Of a DNA stretch of 13,702 nt, positions 7,357-13,376 are shown in pieces; position 1 is the first letter of the stretch, and each line of letters begins with the position of its first letter. Both the position numbers and the translations under genes were made by a program. The notes under the pieces are model-generated. The model was not told the origin of the DNA and searched no databases. It saw only the letters and a list, made by a program, of their open reading frames with translations. The DNA comes from Acidimicrobiaceae bacterium (GTDB lineage Bacteria; Actinomycetota; Acidimicrobiia; Acidimicrobiales; RAAP-2): contig PLSY01000312.1 of NCBI GenBank assembly GCA_003164275.1, positions 16,625-30,326 of the forward strand, in the 5' to 3' direction.

Positions 7357-8240
7357 TGTACCGGATCACCCATCGCACGACGTACAAGTACAGCGCCCCG
7401 GTATCCCGGGCCCGCAACGAGGCCCACCTCCGGCCCCGTGACACCGACCGCCAGGAGTGCCTGAGCTCGGACCTGGTGGTCGAGCCCGTGCCCACCAGTT
7501 GGACCGAGCGGCTCGACTTCTTTGGCAACCCGGTCGTGTCGTTCGCCGTCGACGGCCCGTTCGACCAACTCTCGGTCATCTCGACCAGCTCGGTGGCGGT
7601 GTCCGACACTGAGCCCCTGCCGGCCATCGGTCCCGCCTGGGAGGTGGCCCGGGACTTGCTGGCCACCGACCTCGGGCCCGAGATGCTGGCCGCCCGGGAG
7701 TTCTGCTTCGAGTCACCACTCGTCCCCACCTCCCTCGACGTGCGGGCCTACGCCGCGTCCACCTTCGAGGCGGGACGTCCGCTCGTCGACGCCGTGCGCG
7801 AGTTGACCACCCGCATCTTCACCGACTTCGTCTACGACCCGGAGTTCACGACGGTCACCACACCGCTCGACGAGGTGCTCAGTTTTCGCCGGGGCGTCTG
7901 CCAGGACTTCGCCCACCTCGCCATCGGGTGCCTCCGCTCGATGGGCCTGGCCGCTCGCTACGTGAGCGGTTATCTGGAGACGGCCCCGCCTCCGGGCACC
8001 GAGCGCCTGATCGGAGCCGACGCCTCCCACGCCTGGCCATCGGTGTTCGTGCCCGGCTGGGGCTGGCTCGACGTCGACCCGACCAACAACAAGGTGGTCG
8101 GACCCACCTACGTCACGACCGCGTGGGGACGCGACTACTCAGACGTCTCACCCCTGAAGGGGATCGTGTTCGGGGGCGGGGCCTCCCACACCCTCGAGGT
8201 CTCGGTGGACGTGAGCCGGGCGGCGGCCATAGAGCGCTGA
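7353..8240 (+). CDS. Transglutaminase-like cysteine peptidase family protein
   Basis: The protein (295 aa) has an N-terminal beta-rich bacterial transglutaminase N domain beginning MMYRITHRTTYKYSAPVS and a C-terminal transglutaminase/protease core. The triad is intact: Cys183 in RRGVCQDFAHLAI, His226 in ASHAWPSVFVPGWGW, and Asp242 in DVDPTNN. No signal peptide or membrane segment is seen, so it is probably cytoplasmic. Members found with permuted ATP-grasp and alpha-E genes are thought to be peptidases that remove or transfer the amide-linked product of the ligase; that is prediction, not shown chemistry. It is the last gene of the operon, and its ATG overlaps the stop of the fusion gene as ATGA, so production is probably coupled. 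A second ATG follows immediately at 7356. Confidence 0.92.
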   Translation: MMYRITHRTTYKYSAPVSRARNEAHLRPRDTDRQECLSSDLVVEPVPTSWTERLDFFGNPVVSFAVDGPFDQLSVISTSSVAVSDTEPLPAIGPAWEVARDLLATDLGPEMLAAREFCFESPLVPTSLDVRAYAASTFEAGRPLVDAVRELTTRIFTDFVYDPEFTTVTTPLDEVLSFRRGVCQDFAHLAIGCLRSMGLAARYVSGYLETAPPPGTERLIGADASHAWPSVFVPGWGWLDVDPTNNKVVGPTYVTTAWGRDYSDVSPLKGIVFGGGASHTLEVSVDVSRAAAIER

Positions 8241-8251
8241 GCCGACCGGCA

Positions 8252-8986
8252 TCACGATGCCAAGGCGACGGCGATGCGGGCCACCCCGGTATCGAGCGCC
8301 TTGGCACCGGCCGCGTCGAGCACGGAGTAGGCCGGCCGCACCAGCTCGTCGGTGAGGGATTCGGCCGCGGCCAGGGCGGCCAGCTCCGCCTCCCCTATGA
8401 CCGGCGGGTCGTCATCGGACCATCCGAACATGGCCGTGTCGTTCGGCCGGCTGATGAAGTGCGCGGTCTTGGCGTCGAGGCCGCTGGCCCGCACGGCCAG
8501 CAGATGGCTGCTACCCCGGAACTCCCGCAGCACCGAGGTGAGTTGCATGGCCCGCCCGGGCACGTCGTCGACCAGGGGCTCGGCCCGGAAACCGGCATAG
8601 AGGGGCAGGCCGATGTAGTCGGCCGCCTCGTTCACCGCGCCGGCCGCCTCGCAGTAGGCGTCGAGACCCTCGACGCCGGCCAGGCGGGACCGGCCGAGCT
8701 CGGCCGAGCACAGAAAGTGGGCGCGCCCGGCGTCCCTCGGGGCGACGACCTGCCTTGCCCCGTTCCACATGACTTCGATCACCGTCGGGTTGAAGTAGCC
8801 GAAGGCGCTCGCCACGACCTCCGGCTCGACGTCCCCCAAGACGCCGCCCCGGCCGAGGACATAGAACTGGAAGATGTCGAGGCCGAGCTCTTTCGCCCGC
8901 GCCTCGGTCTCGGGCACGAAATAGTACGCCCAGCCGTTATCACGGATCAGAGGGCACACCCTGGCCATCAGCTCGTCGGTCGTCAT
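8252..8986 (-). CDS. SCO6745-family protein of unknown function
   Basis: The 244-aa product matches, from memory, a largely actinobacterial family labelled SCO6745. Diagnostic stretches are AYYFVPETEARAKELGL, EVVASAFGYFNPTVIEV near residues 55-70, and a C-terminal ALDTGVARIAVAL. It is mostly helical and soluble, with no signal peptide or transmembrane helix. Some databases describe a helix-turn-helix-like N-terminal region, but I cannot confirm DNA binding from the sequence. The frame stays open to 9421, but that part lies antisense-frame over glbO; ATG 8986 gives the family N-terminus. There is no Shine-Dalgarno, and TACGCT lies exactly 6 nt before the ATG, suggesting leaderless transcription. 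The gene ends 11 nt from the convergent transglutaminase-like gene. Function is not assigned. Confidence 0.72.
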   Translation of the reverse strand: MTTDELMARVCPLIRDNGWAYYFVPETEARAKELGLDIFQFYVLGRGGVLGDVEPEVVASAFGYFNPTVIEVMWNGARQVVAPRDAGRAHFLCSAELGRSRLAGVEGLDAYCEAAGAVNEAADYIGLPLYAGFRAEPLVDDVPGRAMQLTSVLREFRGSSHLLAVRASGLDAKTAHFISRPNDTAMFGWSDDDPPVIGEAELAALAAAESLTDELVRPAYSVLDAAGAKALDTGVARIAVALAS

Positions 8987-8992
8987 GGGCGA

Positions 8993-8998
8993 AGCGTA
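8993..8998 (-). promoter_or_regulatory. Candidate -10 box for leaderless SCO6745-family gene
   Basis: TACGCT (TANNNT form) on the minus strand lies 6 nt before ATG 8986, so a transcript starting 7 nt downstream of the box would begin at the A of the start codon. No Shine-Dalgarno or clear -35 is present. It sits in the 38-nt gap after glbO, so readthrough from glbO may add to expression. Confidence 0.5.
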
Positions 8999-9024
8999 GT
9001 CACGGCGACCGTCGGATGCCGGGG

Positions 9025-9417
9025 TTAGGTGGGGGCGTTGACCAGGCTGTGGGCTGCCATCGAGAGGTAGTCGAGCAGCTCGGAGCGGTCGGCCTCGGAC
9101 AGCCCGGCGGAGTCGACAGCCGCGGCCATGTGGTGGAGCCATGCCTCGGACTCCGCCTTCCCGATGACGAACGGGACATGGCGCATGCGCAGCCGCGGGT
9201 GGCCCCTCTGGTCGGAGTAGTCCCGGGGCCCACCCCAGTACTGGGCGAGGAACAGGGCCAAGTGGGCCTTGGAGTCGGTCAGGTCTTCGGGGTACATGGG
9301 GCGGAGCAGCGGATCGGCTCCCACCCCCTCGTAGAAGCGCTCGACCAGGGCCGTGAAAAAGGGCAGCCCCCCCCACCGCTCGTAGGCCGTCTGCGGTGGC
9401 TCGCGCTTCAGTCGCAC
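9025..9417 (-). CDS. glbO: Group II truncated haemoglobin (GlbO type)
   Basis: This small globin binds oxygen or other haem ligands; proposed roles in relatives are oxygen handling, peroxidase chemistry and nitrosative-stress defence. At 130 aa it matches Mycobacterium GlbO closely over MYPEDL, FLAQYWGGPRDYSDQRGHPRLRMRH and ELLDYLSMAAHSLVN. The expected haem-pocket residues are visible: proximal His80 (F8), Tyr29 (B10), Tyr42 (CD1) and Trp93 (G8). The start is GTG 9417; the upstream TACAGT box lies 6 nt away and no Shine-Dalgarno is seen, so it looks leaderless. Codons 15-17 contain a run of eight G on the coding strand. The gene is divergent from the acyl-CoA dehydrogenase, sharing a 90-bp promoter region, and lies 38 nt upstream of the SCO6745-family gene. 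Confidence 0.94.
   Translation of the reverse strand: MRLKREPPQTAYERWGGLPFFTALVERFYEGVGADPLLRPMYPEDLTDSKAHLALFLAQYWGGPRDYSDQRGHPRLRMRHVPFVIGKAESEAWLHHMAAAVDSAGLSEADRSELLDYLSMAAHSLVNAPT
9367..9374 (-). repeat. Homopolymer of eight G in the glbO coding strand
   Basis: The plus strand shows eight consecutive C, read as G8 over the Trp-Gly-Gly codons 15-17 of glbO. The frame on both sides matches the globin family, so the present length is in phase. Confidence 0.9.
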
Positions 9418-9423
9418 ACATCG

Positions 9424-9429
9424 ACTGTA
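9424..9429 (-). promoter_or_regulatory. Candidate -10 box for leaderless glbO
   Basis: TACAGT on the minus strand lies 6 nt before GTG 9417, the same geometry as at 8993-8998. No Shine-Dalgarno is present between them. An ATG at 9421 in another frame is too close to the box to be the start of a leaderless message. Confidence 0.5.
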
Positions 9430-9442
9430 GGGCGTCGTGGGT

Positions 9443-9448
9443 TAGCCT
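9443..9448 (+). promoter_or_regulatory. Possible -10 box for the acyl-CoA dehydrogenase gene
   Basis: TAGCCT fits TANNNT and would give a leader of about 50 nt that includes the GGAG at 9497-9500. No convincing -35 is visible, so this is a weak call made mainly from position. Confidence 0.28.
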
Positions 9449-9496
9449 CGACGCAGCCGATCACCGGCCACGACTTGTGCCCGCTCAATCCCCCTT

Positions 9497-9500
9497 GGAG
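9497..9500 (+). promoter_or_regulatory. Ribosome binding site of acyl-CoA dehydrogenase
   Basis: GGAG lies 7 nt before GTG 9508 and decides this start within a frame that is open from 9016. The residues that follow (VYEWSEEQ) fit the first helix of the family. Confidence 0.65.
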
Positions 9501-9507
9501 ATCCTCC

Positions 9508-10746
9508 GTGTACGAATGGTCAGAAGAGCAGTTGATGGTGAGAGATGCGGTCAGGCGGTTCATCGAGGCGGAGGTGGTGCCCAACATCGAGGCCCTGGAG
9601 CACGGCGACCTCCCGCCCTACGACATCGTGAGGAAGCTCTATGCCACCTTCGGCATGGACCAGATGGCCCGGGACCGCTTCAAAAAGCAGCTCGAGCGCA
9701 AGCTGGCCGGAAAAGGGGCGGAGACCCCGTCCGAGCGGGCCGAGCGCCAAGGCGACGGTGGGGCGGCGGCCATGGCCCTCATCCCGATCATCGAGCTCTG
9801 CCACTACTGCCCGGGCATCGTGACCGCCATGGGGGTCAGTGTGGGCCTGGCCGCCGGGACCATCATGAAGCAGGGCACGCCGGCCCAGATGGAGCGCTGG
9901 GCCCTCGACCTGCTGACCGGAGAGAAGGTAGGGGCCTGGGCCATCACCGAGCCGGACTCGGGCTCGGACGCCTTGGGGGGCATGAAATCGTCGGCCCGTC
10001 GGGACGGCGACGAATACATCCTGAACGGGAACAAGACCTTCATCACCAACGGCCCCTACGCCGACACCGTCGTGTTCTACGCCAAGCTCGACGACGGGTC
10101 GGACACCCCGGTCAGGGACAGGCAAGTCCTGACCTTCGTCCTCGATCGAGGCATGCCCGGCTTCGAGCAGTCGAAGCCCTTCCGGAAGATGGGGCTGCAC
10201 TCCTCCCCGACCGGCGAGCTCTTCCTCACCGACGTACGGGTCACCAGGGCGCATCTGTTGGGCGAGACCGAGGACGAGCGGGCCGGAAGCGGACGGGACT
10301 CGGCCAAGGGCAATTTCGTGACCGAGCGGGCCGGCCTCGCCGCCATGTCCCTCGGGCTCATCGAAGAGTGCCTGAAGCTGTCGGTCGAGTACGCCAAGAA
10401 CCGCATGCTGTGGGGCAAGCCCATCGGCGACCGCCAGCTCATACAGCTGAAGCTGGCCAAGATGGAGGTGGCCCGGCTGAACGTGCAGAACCTCGTCTTC
10501 CGGCACATCGAGCTGTCGGCGGCAGGCAAGAGCCTGACCCTGGCTGAGGCGTCGGCCATGAAGCTCTACTCCGCCCAAGCCGCCTCCGAGGTGGCCATGG
10601 AGGCGGTCCAACTCTTCGGAGGCAACGGCTATATGGCCGAGTACCGGGTCGAGCAGCTGGCCCGGGACGCCAAGGTCTTCCAGATCTACGCCGGCACCGA
10701 CGAGATCCAGATCACCCACATCGCCAAAGACCTACTCGCCGGCTGA
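9508..10746 (+). CDS. Acyl-CoA dehydrogenase, isovaleryl/long-chain-type active site
   Basis: This FAD-dependent enzyme (412 aa) oxidises an acyl-CoA to the 2-enoyl-CoA and passes electrons to ETF. Family blocks are clear: AWAITEPDSGSDALGG and FITNG in the flavin-binding middle, FRKMGLHSSPTGELFLTDVRV, the C-terminal helices with YAKNRMLWGKPIGDRQLIQLKLAKM, and QLFGGNGYMAEYRVEQLARDAKVFQIYAGTDEIQ. In medium-chain enzymes the catalytic base is the Glu of YEGT; here that position is Ala395. Glu273 in FVTERAGLAAMSLGLI aligns by eye with the helix-G glutamate of isovaleryl-CoA dehydrogenase (LERLVLAGGPLGLM), so I infer it is the base. Residues about 50-80 hold a Lys/Arg-rich insert between the N-terminal helices that is unusual for the family. 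Substrate is unknown. It begins at GTG 9508 and its 3' end overlaps the opposing transporter gene by 15 bp. Confidence 0.93.
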   Translation: MYEWSEEQLMVRDAVRRFIEAEVVPNIEALEHGDLPPYDIVRKLYATFGMDQMARDRFKKQLERKLAGKGAETPSERAERQGDGGAAAMALIPIIELCHYCPGIVTAMGVSVGLAAGTIMKQGTPAQMERWALDLLTGEKVGAWAITEPDSGSDALGGMKSSARRDGDEYILNGNKTFITNGPYADTVVFYAKLDDGSDTPVRDRQVLTFVLDRGMPGFEQSKPFRKMGLHSSPTGELFLTDVRVTRAHLLGETEDERAGSGRDSAKGNFVTERAGLAAMSLGLIEECLKLSVEYAKNRMLWGKPIGDRQLIQLKLAKMEVARLNVQNLVFRHIELSAAGKSLTLAEASAMKLYSAQAASEVAMEAVQLFGGNGYMAEYRVEQLARDAKVFQIYAGTDEIQITHIAKDLLAG

Positions 10747-12276
10747 GCCCTGACCTCGGGCGTGGAGGGCTCGGCGCATGGCCTTCGGGTCGCCCCACAG
10801 GACCTCGACCTCCTCTAGGGACTTGCCCTTGGTCTCAGGCACGAAGCGGCGCACGAAGATGAAGGTGACCGCACAGAACCCGGCGAACAGCCAGAACGTC
10901 CCCGCCTCGGTGATGAGGTCGACCAGCGACAGGAAGAACTGGCTGACCAGCCAGGCGGCGAACCAGTTGGCGCCGGTGGCGACGGCCACCGCCTTGCCCC
11001 GTATGTGGGACGGGAAGATCTCGTTGATGATGGTCCACACGACCGGGCCGAGCGAGAAGGCGAACGAGGCGATGAAGACGATGAGCGCCACCAAGGTGAC
11101 CACCCCCTCGCTCGAGGTGCCCGTCGGCGGGTGGGAGGTCGAGGCCTTGCCCAGCTTCTCGAACATGATGCCGACCACGATGAGGCTCACTCCCATGCCC
11201 GTGGCCCCGATGAGCAGGAGTGGGCGGCGGCCGAACCTGTCCACCCAGGCCACCGCCCCGAAGGTGGCGACCACGTTCACCGCCCCGATAGCCCACAGGG
11301 TGGCAAGGGACTGGCTGACCGGCGACGCGAACCCGGCGGCGGCGAAGATCTTGTCGGCGTAGTAGATGATGGCGTTGATGCCGGTGAACTGCTGGAGCAC
11401 GGCGAGGGTGACACCGACCACCAGCGGCCGTCGCCAGGCGGGGGCGAAGACCGCCCGCCATCCGCCCTTCTCCTCTTTTTCGTTCAGGTCCTCCATGGAC
11501 TGGAGCTCGGCGTCGATGTCCATCCCGGGCTCCACCTTGTGGAGGGCGGCCTTGGCCTGATCGTGGCGGCCGGCCTTCACGTACCACCGCGGCGAGTCGG
11601 GCAACGGGAGGATGGCGAGGATCAACAGCACCCCCGGGACGGCGGAGATGCCGAGCATGATTCGCCAACGGTTACCCTGGGTCAAGAGGTAGTCGGCGAA
11701 GTAGGCACCGAAGATACCGATGGTGATGGCCAGTTGGTAGAGCGACACCATCCTGCCCCTCACCCTGGACGGCGCCAGCTCGGCGGCGTACAGGGGAGCG
11801 GCGACCGAGGCCACCCCGACCCCGAAGCCGACCAGCAGGCGCCCGACGACCAGGACCCCTGCCCCCGGGGCCAGCGCCTCGGTCAAGGCCCCGGCGATGA
11901 ACAGTCCGGCGGCGATGACGATGGTCAGCCGGCGACCGACCCGGTCGGCCAGGCTGCCGCCCACCAGGGCGCCGGCCATGGCTCCCAAGGTCACCCAGCT
12001 GGTGATCACCTCGAGCAAGAAGGTGCCGACCGAGAACTGCTTTTGGATCCCGGTCAGGGCGCCGGAGATGACCCCTTGGTCGTAGCCGAAGAGCAGGCCG
12101 GCCAGCATGATGACCACCCCGACGGCGAGAAGGTAGATCCCCGTCTTCGGCCCTCTCCGACCGGCGCCGTCACTGGCCACCCCCTCACCGTCGCTGACCA
12201 CGGTCATGAGGTCGTCGCCGATCGACGGGTCACTTTGGACATCTCGCGCTCGTCCCCCATCGGCCTCTCGGGCCAC
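10732..12276 (-). CDS. MFS sugar-porter family transporter
   Basis: This inner-membrane carrier belongs to the sugar porter family (XylE, GalP and GLUT relatives). At 514 aa it has about twelve hydrophobic helices and nearly every family signature: GYDQGVISGAL, DRVGRR, RLLVGFGVG, ELAPSRVRGRM, PDSPRWYV, LQQFTGINAIIYYA, VDRFGRRPLL, WTIINEIFPSHIRGKA and PETKGKSLEEVE. Asp66 in the GYDQ motif corresponds to the proton-coupling Asp of XylE, and the QQ..GIN residues that contact sugar are kept, so proton-driven uptake of a hexose, pentose or polyol is likely; the exact sugar cannot be read. The start is GTG 12276, or ATG 12207 (residue 24), since the first 40 residues are hydrophilic. It is divergent from the patatin-like gene and lies 2 nt from a perfect inverted repeat. 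Confidence 0.92.
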   Translation of the reverse strand: MAREADGGRARDVQSDPSIGDDLMTVVSDGEGVASDGAGRRGPKTGIYLLAVGVVIMLAGLLFGYDQGVISGALTGIQKQFSVGTFLLEVITSWVTLGAMAGALVGGSLADRVGRRLTIVIAAGLFIAGALTEALAPGAGVLVVGRLLVGFGVGVASVAAPLYAAELAPSRVRGRMVSLYQLAITIGIFGAYFADYLLTQGNRWRIMLGISAVPGVLLILAILPLPDSPRWYVKAGRHDQAKAALHKVEPGMDIDAELQSMEDLNEKEEKGGWRAVFAPAWRRPLVVGVTLAVLQQFTGINAIIYYADKIFAAAGFASPVSQSLATLWAIGAVNVVATFGAVAWVDRFGRRPLLLIGATGMGVSLIVVGIMFEKLGKASTSHPPTGTSSEGVVTLVALIVFIASFAFSLGPVVWTIINEIFPSHIRGKAVAVATGANWFAAWLVSQFFLSLVDLITEAGTFWLFAGFCAVTFIFVRRFVPETKGKSLEEVEVLWGDPKAMRRALHARGQGSAGE

Positions 12277-12277
12277 C

Positions 12278-12317
12278 GCTGACTGGTCAAGGCACGCTAG
12301 TGCCTTGACCAGTCAGC
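12278..12317. repeat. Perfect 18-bp inverted repeat, candidate operator
   Basis: GCTGACTGGTCAAGGCAC (12278-12295) and its exact reverse complement (12300-12317) flank the 4-nt loop GCTA. Each arm contains a smaller palindrome, TGACTGGTCA at 12280-12289 and TGACCAGTCA at 12306-12315, both of the form TGAC-N2-GTCA with centres 26 bp apart. There is no T-run on either side, so an intrinsic terminator is unlikely. It stands between two divergent start sites, covers the candidate -10 of the transporter and lies about 50 bp upstream of the lipase -10, a natural place for a dimeric repressor or activator. No regulator gene is in the window. Confidence 0.85.
12294..12299 (-). promoter_or_regulatory. 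Possible -10 box of the sugar porter gene
   Basis: TAGCGT on the minus strand spans the centre of the inverted repeat and would place transcription about 10 nt before GTG 12276. No good -35 is visible. Its overlap with the repeat would make the repeat a repressor site. Confidence 0.3.
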
Positions 12318-12364
12318 TTCGAGGTCTTGGACGCTCGGCCGAACGCCGCCTCGCCTGCCCCCGG

Positions 12365-12370
12365 TAATGT
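12365..12370 (+). promoter_or_regulatory. Candidate -10 box of leaderless patatin-like gene
   Basis: TAATGT lies 7 nt before GTG 12378 with no Shine-Dalgarno between, close to the geometry seen at 8993-8998 and 9424-9429. It favours GTG 12378 over the upstream TTG 12327 and GTG 12369, which lie before or inside the box. Confidence 0.45.
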
Positions 12371-12377
12371 GCTCCTC

Positions 12378-13325
12378 GTGCCACTTCCGCGTTCGAGGTC
12401 CCGTCCCGTCCCAGCGGAGCTCGCCCTTCCCCGGTCCTTCGCGGCGGACTACGGCAAGGGCATCGACACCGGTGTGAGCCTCGGCGGTGGCGGCCTGTTC
12501 TTCGTGGCCTGGCAGGTGGCCTACCTCCAGACCCTGTCCTCCCTCGGCCTCAGGTTCGACCGCTCGGACCGAGTGGTCGGCACCTCGGCGGGGTCCATGG
12601 TGGCCTCGGCCCTGGTCGGCGGGAAGCTCAAGCGGCTGCACTCCGAGATCGCCGTGCTGTCCAAGGTACCGGCCCTGGTTGCCGCCCTGGCCCCGGCGGC
12701 CGAGCTGGCGCCGAGCCAGCAACGCGCCCTCGACCTGTTCACCAAAGCCACCGACGGTGACCCGGCCACCGTGCAGGCCATCGGACATGCCGCCCTCACC
12801 GCCACCACCCCCCGGGCAAAGACCATGCGGCGCAACATCGCCCTCGTTCTCGGAACCGGTCGATGGACGTCAGAGGCCCTGCAGATCACCTGTGTCGACG
12901 CCTACACCGGCGAGCGGTGCGTCGTCACCCAGCAGTCCGGCGCCAGCATCTCGCGGGCGGTGGCGGCGAGCAGCGCCGTGCCCGGCGTGTTCGCCCCCCA
13001 GCCCATCGGCGACCGGCTCTGCATGGACGGCGGGGTGAGCGGGACCGGCATCCATCTCGACTTGCTGGGCGGGGCCAAGCGGGTCGTCATCCTGGCCTTG
13101 ACCGACGGCGCCGACATGACCGAGGGCATGATGACCTCCCATCCGGGAAGCGGGAAACAAGAGCTCGAGGACCTGAAGGCCTCGGGCGCATCGGTCGTCC
13201 TGCGCATCCCAGCCGAGGTCGACCTGTTGAACCTCATGTCCCCCGCCGCGGTGCCGAAGGCCTTGGCCATGGGCACCCGCCAGGCCAACGAGGACATCGA
13301 CATGCTGAGGGACTTCTGGCGCTGA
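12378..13325 (+). CDS. Patatin-like phospholipase
   Basis: Patatin-like enzymes are acyl hydrolases with a Ser-Asp dyad acting on phospholipids or other lipid esters. The three hallmarks are present in order: the glycine-rich oxyanion loop SLGGGGLFFVAW, the nucleophile elbow VVGTSAGSMVASAL with Ser70, and MDGGVSG with Asp217. The protein is 315 aa from GTG 12378. There is no N-terminal signal peptide or transmembrane helix, so it is probably cytosolic or peripheral. The start is uncertain: the frame opens at TTG 12327, but a TAATGT box sits inside that extension and 7 nt before GTG 12378. The gene diverges from the sugar porter across the inverted repeat and converges on plsX with 51 bp between stops. 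Proximity to a lipid-synthesis gene fits membrane-lipid turnover, though the substrate is unknown. Confidence 0.9.
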   Translation: MPLPRSRSRPVPAELALPRSFAADYGKGIDTGVSLGGGGLFFVAWQVAYLQTLSSLGLRFDRSDRVVGTSAGSMVASALVGGKLKRLHSEIAVLSKVPALVAALAPAAELAPSQQRALDLFTKATDGDPATVQAIGHAALTATTPRAKTMRRNIALVLGTGRWTSEALQITCVDAYTGERCVVTQQSGASISRAVAASSAVPGVFAPQPIGDRLCMDGGVSGTGIHLDLLGGAKRVVILALTDGADMTEGMMTSHPGSGKQELEDLKASGASVVLRIPAEVDLLNLMSPAAVPKALAMGTRQANEDIDMLRDFWR

Positions 13326-13376
13326 CCGCCGGCGCGGCCCTCCCTCAGAGTCGGGGGCAGTTGGGCGGGTGTTCGC

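Noticed and set aside
8248..8261. Small hairpin GGCATC/GATGCC at the convergent ends of the transglutaminase-like and SCO6745-family genes
   Set aside because: The stem is only 5-6 bp and no T-run follows on either strand, so I do not call a terminator.
8987..9421. Extending the SCO6745-family gene upstream to an ATG at 9421
   Set aside because: The extension is out of frame over glbO, is Arg/Pro-rich, and the family N-terminus matches ATG 8986.
9520..10719. Minus-strand open frame of 399 codons opposite the acyl-CoA dehydrogenase
   Set aside because: The sense gene has continuous dehydrogenase motifs; the antisense product is low-complexity and unlike any family I know.
11005..12282. Plus-strand open frame of 425 codons opposite the sugar porter
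   Set aside because: The product is a Gly/Asp/His/Gln-rich shadow of transmembrane codons on the other strand. Its extension over the inverted repeat is incidental.
12278..12317. Reading the inverted repeat as an intrinsic terminator
   Set aside because: It lies between divergent starts, not gene ends, and neither flank has a T-run.
13326..13376. Possible terminator between the convergent lipase and plsX genes
   Set aside because: Only a 4-bp stem (CCGC/GCGG) and no T-run could be found in the 51 bases.
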